Source of the DNA: Oscillospiraceae bacterium
Lineage (GTDB): Bacteria; Bacillota; Clostridia; Oscillospirales; CAG-272
Assembly (NCBI GenBank): GCA_015064355.1
Contig: SVSJ01000008.1
Coordinates: 1 to 64,000, forward strand
Direction of reading: 5' to 3'
DNA length: 64,000 nt
A program made the position numbers and the translations under genes. Numbering within the stretch: position 1 is the first letter of the stretch; every line of letters starts with the position of its first letter. Shown here piece after piece: positions 9,394 through 17,331 of the stretch. The notes beneath the pieces are model-generated. The model was not told the origin of the DNA, did not search any database, and worked only from the letters and a program-made list of their open reading frames with translations.

Positions 9394-12141
9394 ATGAAGA
9401 AATTTCTTAAAGTGTTCCTCTTATGCATGGCTGTTATCACAGTCCTGACAGTTGCTGTTTCTGCGGCAGACTACACCCTCTATGCAGACGGTGACCCGGC
9501 TCGCGGAACTAATACAGTTACACTTACCGCTCCCGAAGGCAAGACAGTAACATGGCTGTCCGACGACCCCTCTATTGCTTCTGTTGACCGTAACACCGGT
9601 CTTGTTACTGCTGTAAAGGCAGGCAGCACAAAGATCTACGCAATGGAAAGCGGTGCCATCGTTGAGACACATAACATTACAGTTAAGGACCGCGTTCTCA
9701 CAGAGATCAAGGTTACAAAGCTTCCCACAAAGACTACATACAACTCCGGTGACCTTTTCAGCAAGGCTGGAATGGAAGTTACAGCAGTTTTCGATAACGG
9801 CGACGAAAAGGTTATCACAGACTACACCTGCACCCCCTCCGGTGCTCTTGACGCAAAGGACACAAAGGTTACAGTTTCCGCAAAGATCGGCGAAGTAACA
9901 AAGACCGCTGACGTTGCAGTAACAGTTAACGAGATCACCATTACTGAAGTTAAGCTCAGCCTTTCCAAGACAGCATTCGCTGTTGGCGACAAGCTCTCCG
10001 GCCTGACAGTTTCCGTTACATACAGCAACGGCCTTAAGGGTACTCTCACAGAGGGCTACGAAATTTACATCGACAACGCCGCATTTGCAGCTGACAAGAA
10101 GCTTGCTGCTACAGAAAACAACAAGGCTGTTAAGGTTCTCTGCGCAGGCGAATGGTCTAACTCTGTTACTATCACAGTTACAGCAACACCCACATTCACT
10201 CCCAGCTTCAGAATCGAAGGCAACTTCACAAACAAGACCTACAAGGTAGGCGACAGACTTGACTGGACCGGCGTTACAGCTCTCTCCATTTACAACGATG
10301 AAGAGCTGGTTCAGACTATCCCCTCTACTGTTCTTCAGAACCTTCCCACAACATCTCCTCTGAACAAGCAGTTCATTGCAAGCGATGCAGGCAAGACCTC
10401 CTTCGTTCTCAACTACGTATATGACGGTAAGACATACCCCATCGCTATTACAGGATTTACCGTAACTTCAAGCAAGGGCTATCTTGATCCCTACGCGATC
10501 ACAGACCTGGTGCTCGAAGAAGGCTCTTACCCCACAGGCTACAAATTCGACATTGACGATGTTTACTACATCAAGTATACACTTTCCAGAAACGGCACAA
10601 AGATCAGACTCAACGGCACAGACCTTGCAGACTATGACGACGTAATGTCTCTGGAAGTTCTCACCTCTGCCGGCAACCGTAAGTCAACCTCCAGAATGGC
10701 TTACAGAAGCACTATCGAAGAAGACGACATCTACACAGACAATGGCGACAAGGTTGTAAACGTAAGACTTTATATTGACAACCTCTATGTTGACACAGTA
10801 GTTGAAGTTGAAGAAGTTAACGTTACAGTTTCCTACGAAGGCAAGATCATCGGTATTCATGATGAGATCGACGATGCTATTGACCAGATCAACGATCTTG
10901 ATACAACTGAATATCCTATCTCTGGTAAGGCTGTTACAATCAAGCTCGGCTCCAACCAGAGAGTTGCAAGCAGAACTCGCCTTGACATCTCCCGTTTCGT
11001 TGAAATCGACCTGAACGGCTGCACACTCGAATTCTACTCCGATACAGTTAACCCCAGCATTCCTTCCTTCTTTGAACTTGTTATTATGAACACCTCCAAG
11101 ACCGCAGGTAAGTTCAGCTACTACGACAAGGATATCGACCTGGTTCTGAACAAGGACGAATCCTTCTCCTTCAAGAAGGACTATGACGATGAAGAAAACC
11201 TCCCCGGCGTATACGTTGTAACCCTTGAAATTGGCAAGAACGGTACAGTTACAGCAAGCCCCAAGGCTGACAAGAACGACGAGGTTGCAATCGGCCACGG
11301 CTCCAAGCTCACACTTACAATCAAGCCCTCTACAGGATATATCGTTGACGAAGTTGCAATCGGCAGAGTAAAGTATGACGAATCCGACGACGAATACACA
11401 GTAAAGAATGGCGTTGTTACATTCATATACACAGTAACTGACGACACAACTATCGACGTTTCATTCATGAAGGGCGAATCCACAAACACAGGCGACACAA
11501 CCACAACAGAATGGAAGAACCCCTTTGTTGACGTTTCTGTTACGGCTAACTACTACGAAGCAGTTAAGTTCGTAAACCAGAACGGCCTGTTCCAGGGTAC
11601 AACAACAACCAGATTCTCCCCCAGCACAACAATGACACGTGCTATGTTCGTAACAGTTCTCGGCCGTCTTGCCGGTCTTGATGAAGCTACCGCTACAAGA
11701 CTGTACGGCACAACCTCCGAATTCACAGACGTTAACAAGAACGATCCTCGTTACGGCTACTATTCCTACGCTGTTCCCTACATCGCATGGGCAACACAGA
11801 ACGGTATTATCGAAGGTCACGGCGGTGCTGAAAAGGGTACATTCGGTCCCGAAGATCCCATTACACATCAGCAGATGTATGTAATCATGCAGAGATACGC
11901 TTCCTCTATTGCTAAGAAGCCTCTCACTTCCACATCCGGCATCAACCTTCCTTACACCGACAAGACTCAGATCGCTGACTGGGCAGAATACGCTGTTAAG
12001 GTTGCTTATGTTAACGATTACATCGTAACAACAGGCACAAACAAGATCTCTCCCACAACCAGCGCAACAAGAGCTGAACTTGCAATGCTTATCGAAAAGT
12101 TTGCGAGAAACATTCTCGGCATGGGTGCTGACGAATATTAA
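9394..12141 (+). CDS. Large secreted surface protein with Ig-like domains and three C-terminal SLH domains
   Basis: A 915-residue exported protein. Residues 1-24 are a signal peptide. A Big_2-type Ig-like domain (about 27-88; TVTWLSDDPSIASVD, GLVTAVKAG) is followed by Big_3-like domains (about 105-262), further beta-rich segments (270-700), and SLH domains from about 709 to 910, which bind pyruvylated secondary wall polymer. Codon choice is restricted (ACA, GTT, AAG, CTT/CTC), as expected for an abundant product. Two promoters precede it, one ECF-like. It is a candidate S-layer or major surface protein. No catalytic domain is seen. Confidence 0.92.
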   Translation: MKKFLKVFLLCMAVITVLTVAVSAADYTLYADGDPARGTNTVTLTAPEGKTVTWLSDDPSIASVDRNTGLVTAVKAGSTKIYAMESGAIVETHNITVKDRVLTEIKVTKLPTKTTYNSGDLFSKAGMEVTAVFDNGDEKVITDYTCTPSGALDAKDTKVTVSAKIGEVTKTADVAVTVNEITITEVKLSLSKTAFAVGDKLSGLTVSVTYSNGLKGTLTEGYEIYIDNAAFAADKKLAATENNKAVKVLCAGEWSNSVTITVTATPTFTPSFRIEGNFTNKTYKVGDRLDWTGVTALSIYNDEELVQTIPSTVLQNLPTTSPLNKQFIASDAGKTSFVLNYVYDGKTYPIAITGFTVTSSKGYLDPYAITDLVLEEGSYPTGYKFDIDDVYYIKYTLSRNGTKIRLNGTDLADYDDVMSLEVLTSAGNRKSTSRMAYRSTIEEDDIYTDNGDKVVNVRLYIDNLYVDTVVEVEEVNVTVSYEGKIIGIHDEIDDAIDQINDLDTTEYPISGKAVTIKLGSNQRVASRTRLDISRFVEIDLNGCTLEFYSDTVNPSIPSFFELVIMNTSKTAGKFSYYDKDIDLVLNKDESFSFKKDYDDEENLPGVYVVTLEIGKNGTVTASPKADKNDEVAIGHGSKLTLTIKPSTGYIVDEVAIGRVKYDESDDEYTVKNGVVTFIYTVTDDTTIDVSFMKGESTNTGDTTTTEWKNPFVDVSVTANYYEAVKFVNQNGLFQGTTTTRFSPSTTMTRAMFVTVLGRLAGLDEATATRLYGTTSEFTDVNKNDPRYGYYSYAVPYIAWATQNGIIEGHGGAEKGTFGPEDPITHQQMYVIMQRYASSIAKKPLTSTSGINLPYTDKTQIADWAEYAVKVAYVNDYIVTTGTNKISPTTSATRAELAMLIEKFARNILGMGADEY

Positions 12142-12161
12142 TTCAAAAATCAAATAAAAAT

Positions 12162-12200
12162 CTGCCGCTCGGTTTTCCAAAATCGGGCGGCAGTTTTTTT
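12162..12200 (+). terminator. Rho-independent terminator of the SLH gene
   Basis: CTGCCGC (12162-12168) pairs with GCGGCAG (12187-12193), followed by seven T. Confidence 0.9.
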
Positions 12201-12262
12201 GTATATTCGGATAACAGAAAAAAGATAATAGATAATGAGTTTAAATTGCGGGAGATATTATT

Positions 12263-12772
12263 ATGCGGAAAATTTTGATTATTATTCTTGTGGCGGTAAT
12301 GTGTTTGGTCTGCGGGGTTGCGGCAAACGCACAGGTGTGTCCGGCAGAAGCCGATTACCTTGCCAGGGCTATTGCCGCTTCATACGGAGACTTGTCTTTT
12401 GGCGGAAAGGTGGGAATCGCGGCGGTGACTTTGAATATGAAAGAAGCCGGACTTGCCGAGACTTTGCCCGGGGCTGTTGCGGCGCTATCAGCAGAAGGGG
12501 AATTCCCGGGAGTCGGCAAGTTGGCAGGGGAGATCGACGAGGAGCTGTACCGTATATGCAAGGATGCGGTTGAGGCGGCAATTAACGGGGCAGACCCCAC
12601 AGGCGGCGCCTTGTATTTCCACAGCTTTAACGAGAGGATTTGGGCGGATCTGCGATTTGACGATACCCGTGAAGAGGAGCTTGCAAAAAAAATGCGCCGT
12701 GAGCTTGAGGCACTTGCCCGGGAATCAGGCGGGGGTAACCCAATGCTCATCGACAACGTGGGGTTTTATTGA
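12263..12772 (+). CDS. SleB/CwlJ-like cell wall hydrolase domain protein, probably degenerate
   Basis: A 169-residue protein with a signal peptide (1-24) and one domain resembling the SleB/CwlJ (Hydrolase_2) fold: LARAIAASYGDLSFGG-KVGIAAVTLN corresponds to the family's ARxxxGEARGE-xxxGQVAVAAVxLN, and ADPTGGALYFHSF matches the conserved DPTxGALYFYNP segment. The catalytic Glu of the GEARGE motif is replaced (AASYGD) and the QFSPV-like segment is shortened, so lytic activity is doubtful. A GGGAG site precedes the ATG. It could be an inactive binding paralogue or a diverged enzyme. Confidence 0.68.
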   Translation: MRKILIIILVAVMCLVCGVAANAQVCPAEADYLARAIAASYGDLSFGGKVGIAAVTLNMKEAGLAETLPGAVAALSAEGEFPGVGKLAGEIDEELYRICKDAVEAAINGADPTGGALYFHSFNERIWADLRFDDTREEELAKKMRRELEALARESGGGNPMLIDNVGFY

Positions 12773-12880
12773 GGGGTTAGATAATAGATAAAAGATATTG
12801 GTACAAACCCAACGAAATTTATTATTCGTAGGGACAGGCGTCCTCGACTGTCCGGTGAATAGATTTTGCCAAATAAATAT

Positions 12881-12905
12881 CCACCCGCATAGCGGGTGGT
12901 TTTTC
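12881..12905 (+). terminator. Rho-independent terminator downstream of the SleB-like gene
   Basis: CCACCCGC (12881-12888) pairs with GCGGGTGG (12892-12899), then TTTTT. Confidence 0.8.
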
Positions 12906-13237
12906 ATTTTCGGGCATAGCCCTATCTAAACTGATTGGACCTGTCAGTCATGCATTTTTTACTTGCTACCCATAAACGGGCTGTCTCAACAATTGTATTG
13001 TAGGGGGCGACGTCCCCGACGCCCCGCTTGTGCAAAAATCGCAATACTCATTAATGATGTATATTCTGCTTAACTTCTCTTTACAATTTTTAAAATATAT
13101 ATTATTTTGGAACACCATTGCACTAATGCTATTTTTTCGATTGGAACGGACTGTCGAGGACGCCAGTCCCTACCACAATCCTATACTTTTGCTCCTCCCC
13201 TTCTCATTTCTGCTTACCGGCTATAGCCTCTAATGAA

Positions 13238-13260
13238 CCACGCGACTATCGCGTGGTTTT
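13238..13260. terminator. Hairpin between convergent genes
   Basis: CCACGCG (13238-13244) and CGCGTGG (13250-13256) with TTTT on the plus strand and AAA-flanked on the minus strand. It probably terminates plus-strand transcription and could also stop the CotH transcript weakly. Confidence 0.5.
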
Positions 13261-13321
13261 CGGTATACAACGAAACGGCGGGAGATAAACCCCCGCCATA
13301 CATAATATTTCGTAACGCTAA

Positions 13322-14839
13322 TTATTCGGTTTCAGATTCAACGTTTTCCGTTGCGGCCATTTCCGTTTCCTCGGGCAAATTCACCACAGGCCGGTGGGGC
13401 GTTATGTCCCCATTTGTGATCCGCTCGTCCATGTACGCCCAACGCTGATCAATGAAATCCCGCAAATACTGCACTTGCTTTTCGTAGGTATCGTATATAT
13501 ACGGATTAACAGCTCCCACGCCAACGTACCTGCCGAGAACATCCCATCTCTCGAAGTTCTGCTGCCACGACCCCTCAAGAGAAGCGGAATAATAGTCAAC
13601 CGCATCAAGGGCAACGGCGAGAAGCTCATCCTTTTTCTCTGCCCAGCGGGATTTGACCGCATCCGTGAATTCCTCGTATGTAAGGAGATAATTCATCCAG
13701 TTTTCCATTATGTACACATAAGTGGATTCGGTGGTACACCAGCCGTCGTAGCCGGAAAGGTCACCCATGTGATTGCCGAAAGCCATGTCGAAATCCCACA
13801 CAGGCCCCATCATCAACTTTCCACCCTCACGCTTCCATAAATAACAGCTTCTGTAGAATGCAGATTCCGTGTTGAAGGTCAGCTCTGTTACGATAAACCA
13901 GTCAACCCAGGAGTCGATGTCAATGTAGTCCTGCCACCCATTGCCCTCGAGGATTGCCCGCTCCATTGCGTAAATATACTCCCTTGTGTAGGTCAGCTCC
14001 GGGGTATTGGGCACGGGGATCTCCGGCTCTTTTACGTAAATGCGGAGCACCTTCTCCGCGTCAAAATAGTCCTTGTTGTAAACGTTTTCTCCGTCGAAAT
14101 CCCAACCGATCTCGCAAAGAAATCCTATATCAAGTCCGCCGAATGGCGAGGGGGTGTCTCCCTCTTTTCTTGAAAAGTCAAGCTTATCACTGTTTGCCTC
14201 GATCTTGTCGGCAATTGTGTATACCCCACGATAGTCGCCATTGATATAAAGGTTAATGAGAACGTGGGTGGGGGTGTATTCAAGGCCGTCCAATGATGCA
14301 GCGATTGCGTGAGCCACGGAATTGCGGATCAAAGTTTTATCAGGGTGGCTTGAAACCAGAACCCAGTCCTTATCCTTTGGGAGACCGAACAAGGATTCAC
14401 CATCGTCAAGCTTTATTCTGTAGGCTTTTTTCTCGAATTGGTGCCAGGAAGCATTACCTCTGCCACGTATCTTCATGGGGTATCGCTGTCCGTCGATGAG
14501 CATAGTTCCTTGAACGTAGTCAGTTTTCGAGAGGATAGGCTGGTTGTCCGCTGTGAATATTTCAACTACCGGAATGGTGGTTTTTGGTTCGGTTGTCGCA
14601 GGCTCTGTCTCTGCCGGTTCGGTTTCGGGAGGAGTAGTGGTGAGCGGTTCGGTTATCGACAGTTCAGTTACCGGTGGTTCGGTCACCGGTGGTTCTGTAA
14701 CAGGCGCGGCCGTAGCCGGCAATTCTGTCCGTGGTGCCTCTGTGATCACGGGGTCTGTGGCAGGTGGATCTGCGGTAGTATCGCAGGAAACCAGCAACAA
14801 TGCCATGGTTGCCAGCAAAAGCGCGAATATTCTTTTCAT
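13322..14839 (-). CDS. CotH kinase family lipoprotein
   Basis: A 505-residue lipoprotein: signal peptide with lipobox LVSC (Cys about 19), then a Thr/Pro/Glu-rich linker (about 22-92) typical of an exposed stalk, then a CotH domain (about 105-470). CotH signatures include GRGNASW, KKAYRIKLDD, LIRNSVAHAIA, YRGVYTIADKIE and PVWDFDMAFGNH. CotH proteins are atypical surface protein kinases, in Bacillus phosphorylating spore coat proteins; related domains also occur on cellulosomal and gut surface proteins, so the target here is unknown. It is divergent from the topoisomerase gene, with its own promoter. Confidence 0.9.
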   Translation of the reverse strand: MKRIFALLLATMALLLVSCDTTADPPATDPVITEAPRTELPATAAPVTEPPVTEPPVTELSITEPLTTTPPETEPAETEPATTEPKTTIPVVEIFTADNQPILSKTDYVQGTMLIDGQRYPMKIRGRGNASWHQFEKKAYRIKLDDGESLFGLPKDKDWVLVSSHPDKTLIRNSVAHAIAASLDGLEYTPTHVLINLYINGDYRGVYTIADKIEANSDKLDFSRKEGDTPSPFGGLDIGFLCEIGWDFDGENVYNKDYFDAEKVLRIYVKEPEIPVPNTPELTYTREYIYAMERAILEGNGWQDYIDIDSWVDWFIVTELTFNTESAFYRSCYLWKREGGKLMMGPVWDFDMAFGNHMGDLSGYDGWCTTESTYVYIMENWMNYLLTYEEFTDAVKSRWAEKKDELLAVALDAVDYYSASLEGSWQQNFERWDVLGRYVGVGAVNPYIYDTYEKQVQYLRDFIDQRWAYMDERITNGDITPHRPVVNLPEETEMAATENVESETE

Positions 14840-14883
14840 AATGCCCCCCCTTTCTCACACATATAAGACGATATTATATTAAA

Positions 14884-14912
14884 AATATAACACACACCGG
14901 GCAATATGTCAA
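14884..14912 (-). promoter_or_regulatory. Sigma-A promoter for the CotH gene
   Basis: On the minus strand TTGACA (14907-14912), 17 bp, TATATT (14884-14889), 45 bp upstream of the start and its AAAGGGGGG site. Confidence 0.8.
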
Positions 14913-14940
14913 CACAGGAAAGACGGTGTTTTTGCCAAAC

Positions 14941-14969
14941 TTGACTTTTTTCTGCCAATATGGTAAAAT
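14941..14969 (+). promoter_or_regulatory. Sigma-A promoter for the topoisomerase gene
   Basis: TTGACT (14941-14946), 17 bp, TAAAAT (14964-14969) with TGG extension. It diverges from the CotH promoter about 30 bp away. Confidence 0.75.
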
Positions 14970-15051
14970 TACTATATATGGGCAATAATGACCCGGAGAA
15001 ACCTAAATCGAGTAATAATCAAAATAAATAAATTGAAAGAGCATATTTAGA

Positions 15052-17052
15052 ATGAAGAGTAAAACTCAAAAGTATAATGACCAATCAATAACCTCCCTGA
15101 AGGGTGCTGACCGAGTAAGAAAACGTCCTGCGGTTATCTTCGGCTCGGACGGGCTCGAAGGGGCGGAGCACGCGGTTTTCGAGATTTTGTCCAACTCCGT
15201 TGACGAGGCGAAAGAGGGATACGGTAACGTCATCAACATCACCGCATACGCTGACCGTTCTATCGAGATCGAGGACTTCGGCCGCGGCGTACCTCTCGGA
15301 TGGAACGAGGGTGAAAAACGGTGGAACTGGGAGCTTGTCTACTCCGAGCTTTACGCCGGCGGTAAGTACGACAACAACTCCGATGGATCTGCTTACGAGT
15401 TCTCACTGGGCTTAAACGGCCTCGGCGCTTGCGCTACCCAGTATTCCAGTGAATTTTTCAACGTAAAATCATACAACGGCACAAATCTTTCCGAAATTTC
15501 CTTCAAAAAAGGCGAGGCAGTGACCGATCTTCAGGTGCGTCCACTTGAGAGAAAGGAACGCCGCACAGGTACTGTCATTCACTGGAAGCCGGACCTCGAG
15601 GTGTTCACCGACATCAATATTCCCCGGGAATACTACTCTGATATGCTCAAGCGTCAGGCGGTAGTTAATTCCGGCGTGCGCTTTGTGTTCAAGTGGCAGA
15701 CAGGCAAAAACGAGTTTGAAACTGAAGAATACTTCTACGAAAACGGAATCACCGACTACATTTCTGAGATTGCAGGTGACACGGCTGAAACAAAGATAGC
15801 CCTTTTCCACCTTGAAACAAAAGGCCGCGACCGCGAGGATATGAAGGACTACAAGCTCACCGCTGACGTGGCGTTCACTATCTCGAAGACTGTACACGTT
15901 ATTGAGCATTACCACAACTCAAGCTGGCTGGAGCATGGCGGATCCCCGGACAAAGCGGTACGCCTTGCGTTTACTTCCGCTATCGACAAGAGACTGAAGG
16001 CAACAGGCAAGTACAACAAAAACGAATCAAAAATCACTTTCACTGACATTGAAGACTGCCTTGTTATCGTAACAAACAGCTTCTCAACCCGTCCCTCCTA
16101 TGCTAACCAGACGAAAAAGGCCATCACCAACACCTTTATCGCCGACGCAATGAACGAGTTTTTAAAGGAGCAGCTTGAATATTTCTTTGCGGAAAACCCA
16201 ATAGACGCAGACAGGATCTGCGCACAGGTGCTTGTTAACAAGAGATCCCGCGAGCAGGCTGAAACCACCAGACTTAACCTGAAAAAGAAGCTGGCGACCA
16301 GCAACGACGTGGCAAGCCGCGTTGAAAAGTTTGTTGCCTGCCGATCCAAGGATCCGGAGCTTCGCGAAGTCTACATCGTAGAGGGCGACTCCGCTATGTC
16401 ATCCTGTAAGCTTGGCAGAAACGCAGAATTCCAGGCCATCATCCCCGTCCGCGGTAAGACGCTCAACTGCGTTAAGGCCACCTACGACAGAATCTTCAAG
16501 AGCGATATTATCCTGGACCTCCTCCGCGTAATCGGATGCGGCGTTGAGATCCAGACAAAGCACAAGTCCGATATGGTACCCTTCGATATCAACAACCTCC
16601 GCTGGTCGAAGATCATTATCTGTACCGATGCAGACGAGGACGGCTTCCAGATCCGCACCCTTCTTTTGACTCTGTTCTACCGACTCCTGCCAACCCTTCT
16701 CAAAGAGGGCAAGGTGTATATTGCGGAATCCCCCCTGTACGAGATCACACCCTCAAAGGGCGAGATCGAATTTGCGTACAACGAGGCGGAAAAGGCAGAG
16801 ATCACTGCCCGTTTTGAAGCAAAGGGACTGAAGTACACCCTGCAGCGCTCCAAAGGTCTTGGCGAAAACGAGCCTGATATGATGTGGCGCACAACAATGA
16901 ACCCTGCGACCCGCCGCCTTATCAGAGTTACCCCTGCCGACGCTGCGGCAACTGCAAAAATGTTCGACATTATGCTTGGGGACGACCTTGCAGGACGCAA
17001 GAAATACATCGCGGAGCACGGTCACGAGTACCTGGCCGAAGCGGATATATAA
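15052..17052 (+). CDS. Type IIA DNA topoisomerase ATPase subunit (GyrB/ParE paralogue)
   Basis: A 666-residue subunit with the full order of domains: GHKL ATPase with RKRPAVIFG, the ATP-hydrolysing Glu and Mg-binding Asn in FEILSNSVDEA, and GLNGLGAC in place of the usual GLHGVGAS; transducer with NQTKKAITN; and TOPRIM with EGDSA, RGKTLN and TDADEDG; then QRSKGLGE near the C-terminus. The ATP-lid region has extra residues and the sequence is more divergent than housekeeping GyrB, so it looks like the third GyrB-type paralogue found in some Clostridia. No GyrA/ParC partner gene lies within the window and a terminator follows directly. It should pair with a subunit encoded elsewhere. Confidence 0.9.
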   Translation: MKSKTQKYNDQSITSLKGADRVRKRPAVIFGSDGLEGAEHAVFEILSNSVDEAKEGYGNVINITAYADRSIEIEDFGRGVPLGWNEGEKRWNWELVYSELYAGGKYDNNSDGSAYEFSLGLNGLGACATQYSSEFFNVKSYNGTNLSEISFKKGEAVTDLQVRPLERKERRTGTVIHWKPDLEVFTDINIPREYYSDMLKRQAVVNSGVRFVFKWQTGKNEFETEEYFYENGITDYISEIAGDTAETKIALFHLETKGRDREDMKDYKLTADVAFTISKTVHVIEHYHNSSWLEHGGSPDKAVRLAFTSAIDKRLKATGKYNKNESKITFTDIEDCLVIVTNSFSTRPSYANQTKKAITNTFIADAMNEFLKEQLEYFFAENPIDADRICAQVLVNKRSREQAETTRLNLKKKLATSNDVASRVEKFVACRSKDPELREVYIVEGDSAMSSCKLGRNAEFQAIIPVRGKTLNCVKATYDRIFKSDIILDLLRVIGCGVEIQTKHKSDMVPFDINNLRWSKIIICTDADEDGFQIRTLLLTLFYRLLPTLLKEGKVYIAESPLYEITPSKGEIEFAYNEAEKAEITARFEAKGLKYTLQRSKGLGENEPDMMWRTTMNPATRRLIRVTPADAAATAKMFDIMLGDDLAGRKKYIAEHGHEYLAEADI

Positions 17053-17055
17053 ACG

Positions 17056-17084
17056 AAAAAGAGACTCGTGGGAGTCTCTTTTTT
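17056..17084 (+). terminator. Rho-independent terminator (GAGACTC family)
   Basis: AAAAAGAGACTC and GAGTCTCTTTTTT flank a 4-base loop. The same hairpin, base for base, recurs at 19883-19911. Confidence 0.92.
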
Positions 17085-17210
17085 AGATAAAAGATAATAG
17101 ATATTATCCTAGCGTCACTGAGGTTTCCCTGTGTTATAGAAACCTCGCGAATTTGGCGAAGCCAAGATTCACCCGTAGGGGGCGACGTCCCCGACGCCCC
17201 GTTGTTGGGA
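17083..17210. repeat. AGATAAT tract joined to REP-like palindrome
   Basis: Directly after the terminator: AGATAAAAGATAATAGATATT, a hairpin GAGGTTTC...GAAACCTC (about 17119-17148), and GTAGGGGGCGACGTCCCC (about 17176-17193) leading to GTTGGGATT. Same composite as at 12779 and 62973. Confidence 0.6.
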
Positions 17211-17262
17211 TTAATCCAAACTGCACAGATCCATGGATATTTGTTAATATTTTTTTGTTTTT

Positions 17263-17289
17263 TCCAACCTTTTTCACATCCCAATTGTC
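17263..17289 (+). promoter_or_regulatory. ECF-type promoter candidate for the sigma factor gene
   Basis: TCCAAC (17263-17268), 17 bp, TGTC (17286-17289), 43 bp upstream of the start codon. The AAC-plus-T-run followed by GTCTA resembles ECF promoters and fits autoregulation, but spacing is one base longer and the -10 core is TGTC rather than CGTC when compared with the motifs at 9201 and 44149. Confidence 0.4.
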
Positions 17290-17331
17290 TATATATCAGC
17301 AGCTGCAAAAAGAATCCAATGGAGGAAGTAA

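Larger units (their letters stand above)
12773..13321. repeat. Gene-free interval with AGATAAT tract, REP-like palindromes and terminators
   Basis: Contents in order: AGATAATAGATAAAAGATATTGG tract split over 12780-12803; a GGACAGGCGTCC/GACTGTCC palindrome (about 12833-12854); a terminator (12881-12905); a GGGGGCGACGTCCCC palindrome (about 13001-13025); another REP-like copy in inverted orientation (about 13146-13170); and a hairpin CCACGCG/CGCGTGG (13238-13256) followed by TTTT. A 67-codon frame in the middle overlaps a REP-like copy and is not credible. Confidence 0.65.

Noticed and set aside
13030..13233. A 67-codon plus-strand frame with hydrophobic residues
   Set aside because: It runs through a REP-like palindrome, lacks a ribosome site and has no recognisable domain.
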